Shown here piece after piece: positions 5,959-6,056 of a stretch of DNA of 6,056 nt (positions are counted from its first letter, which is position 1; every line of letters starts with the position of its first letter). The translations under genes were made by a program, and so were the position numbers. This DNA comes from Candidatus Troglogloeales bacterium (lineage in GTDB: Bacteria > Nitrospirota > Nitrospiria > SBBL01 > SBBT01). The stretch spans positions 1 through 6,056 of the forward strand of contig SBBT01000095.1 in the NCBI GenBank assembly GCA_005239595.1, given 5' to 3'. Below the pieces are notes generated by a model. The model worked only from the letters and a program-made list of their open reading frames with translations. It was not told the origin of the DNA and did no database searches.

Positions 5959-6056
5959 ATAATGCCTCAGTTTTTCCTTCCAAGACCGTAAACACCAGTT
6001 GCCAAAACATGGCGGATATTTGATAAACCTCTGGGGACTTCATCCGCCAGAGGCGG
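5959..6056. repeat. Right copy of the perfect 98-bp terminal inverted repeat
   Basis: This is the exact reverse complement of bases 1-98; the first difference inward is at 5958. The palindromic end (GGCGG/CCGCC) lies at the window's last base. Read inward on the - strand, the first open frame ends inside the repeat as in the left copy. The second has no stop at the junction and runs eleven codons further into unique sequence, so the frames of the two copies differ in fate. No transposase or direct target duplication can be seen, because the outer flanks are missing. Confidence 0.9.

Noticed and set aside
1..6056. Whole window as a transposon or linear plasmid with terminal inverted repeats
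   Set aside because: There is no transposase, replication or telomere gene; the cargo is housekeeping genes, and the repeats may mark assembly breaks.

Overview
The window reads as an ordinary bacterial chromosome segment of middling G+C. It holds five complete genes in two convergent blocks, with at least three unrelated palindromic or structured repeats between, around and inside them. Nothing in the sequence fixes the phylum. The E. coli-like IlvE, the GatB-type amidotransferase and the small palindromic repeats would suit an environmental Gram-negative lineage, possibly known only from metagenomes. That is inference.

Layout. Positions 1-98 and 5959-6056 are perfect inverted copies of each other. 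Inside them, three genes run on the + strand: gatB (151-1581), mtnA (1578-2642, overlapping gatB by four bases) and ilvE (2757-3677). They converge on two - strand genes: a 519-residue protein of unknown function (4254-5813, GTG start) and pgpA (3788-4243) ten bases downstream of it. There is no tRNA, rRNA, CRISPR array or transposase, and no gene-free stretch longer than about 250 bases.

Repeats. A 48-bp double palindrome (1893-1940) lies inside mtnA exactly in codon phase and adds 16 residues. A diverged 107-bp repeat occurs twice in the same orientation, just after the mtnA stop (2645-2751) and just after the ilvE stop (3678-3784). Its hairpin and an outer stem can be drawn in both copies. 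The 98-bp terminal inverted repeat carries several mutually exclusive hairpins at its outer end.

Genes together. GatB is the tRNA-binding subunit of the Asp/Glu-tRNA amidotransferase. MtnA is the isomerase early in methionine salvage. IlvE is a branched-chain aminotransferase, and such enzymes are known in some bacteria to perform the last transamination of methionine salvage, so mtnA-ilvE may pair early and last steps. PgpA makes phosphatidylglycerol. Its upstream partner has an amphipathic helical N-terminal part and a long acidic disordered region, and is the least understood gene here. I see no convincing new defence or mobile system; the best leads are the repeats and the 519-residue protein.
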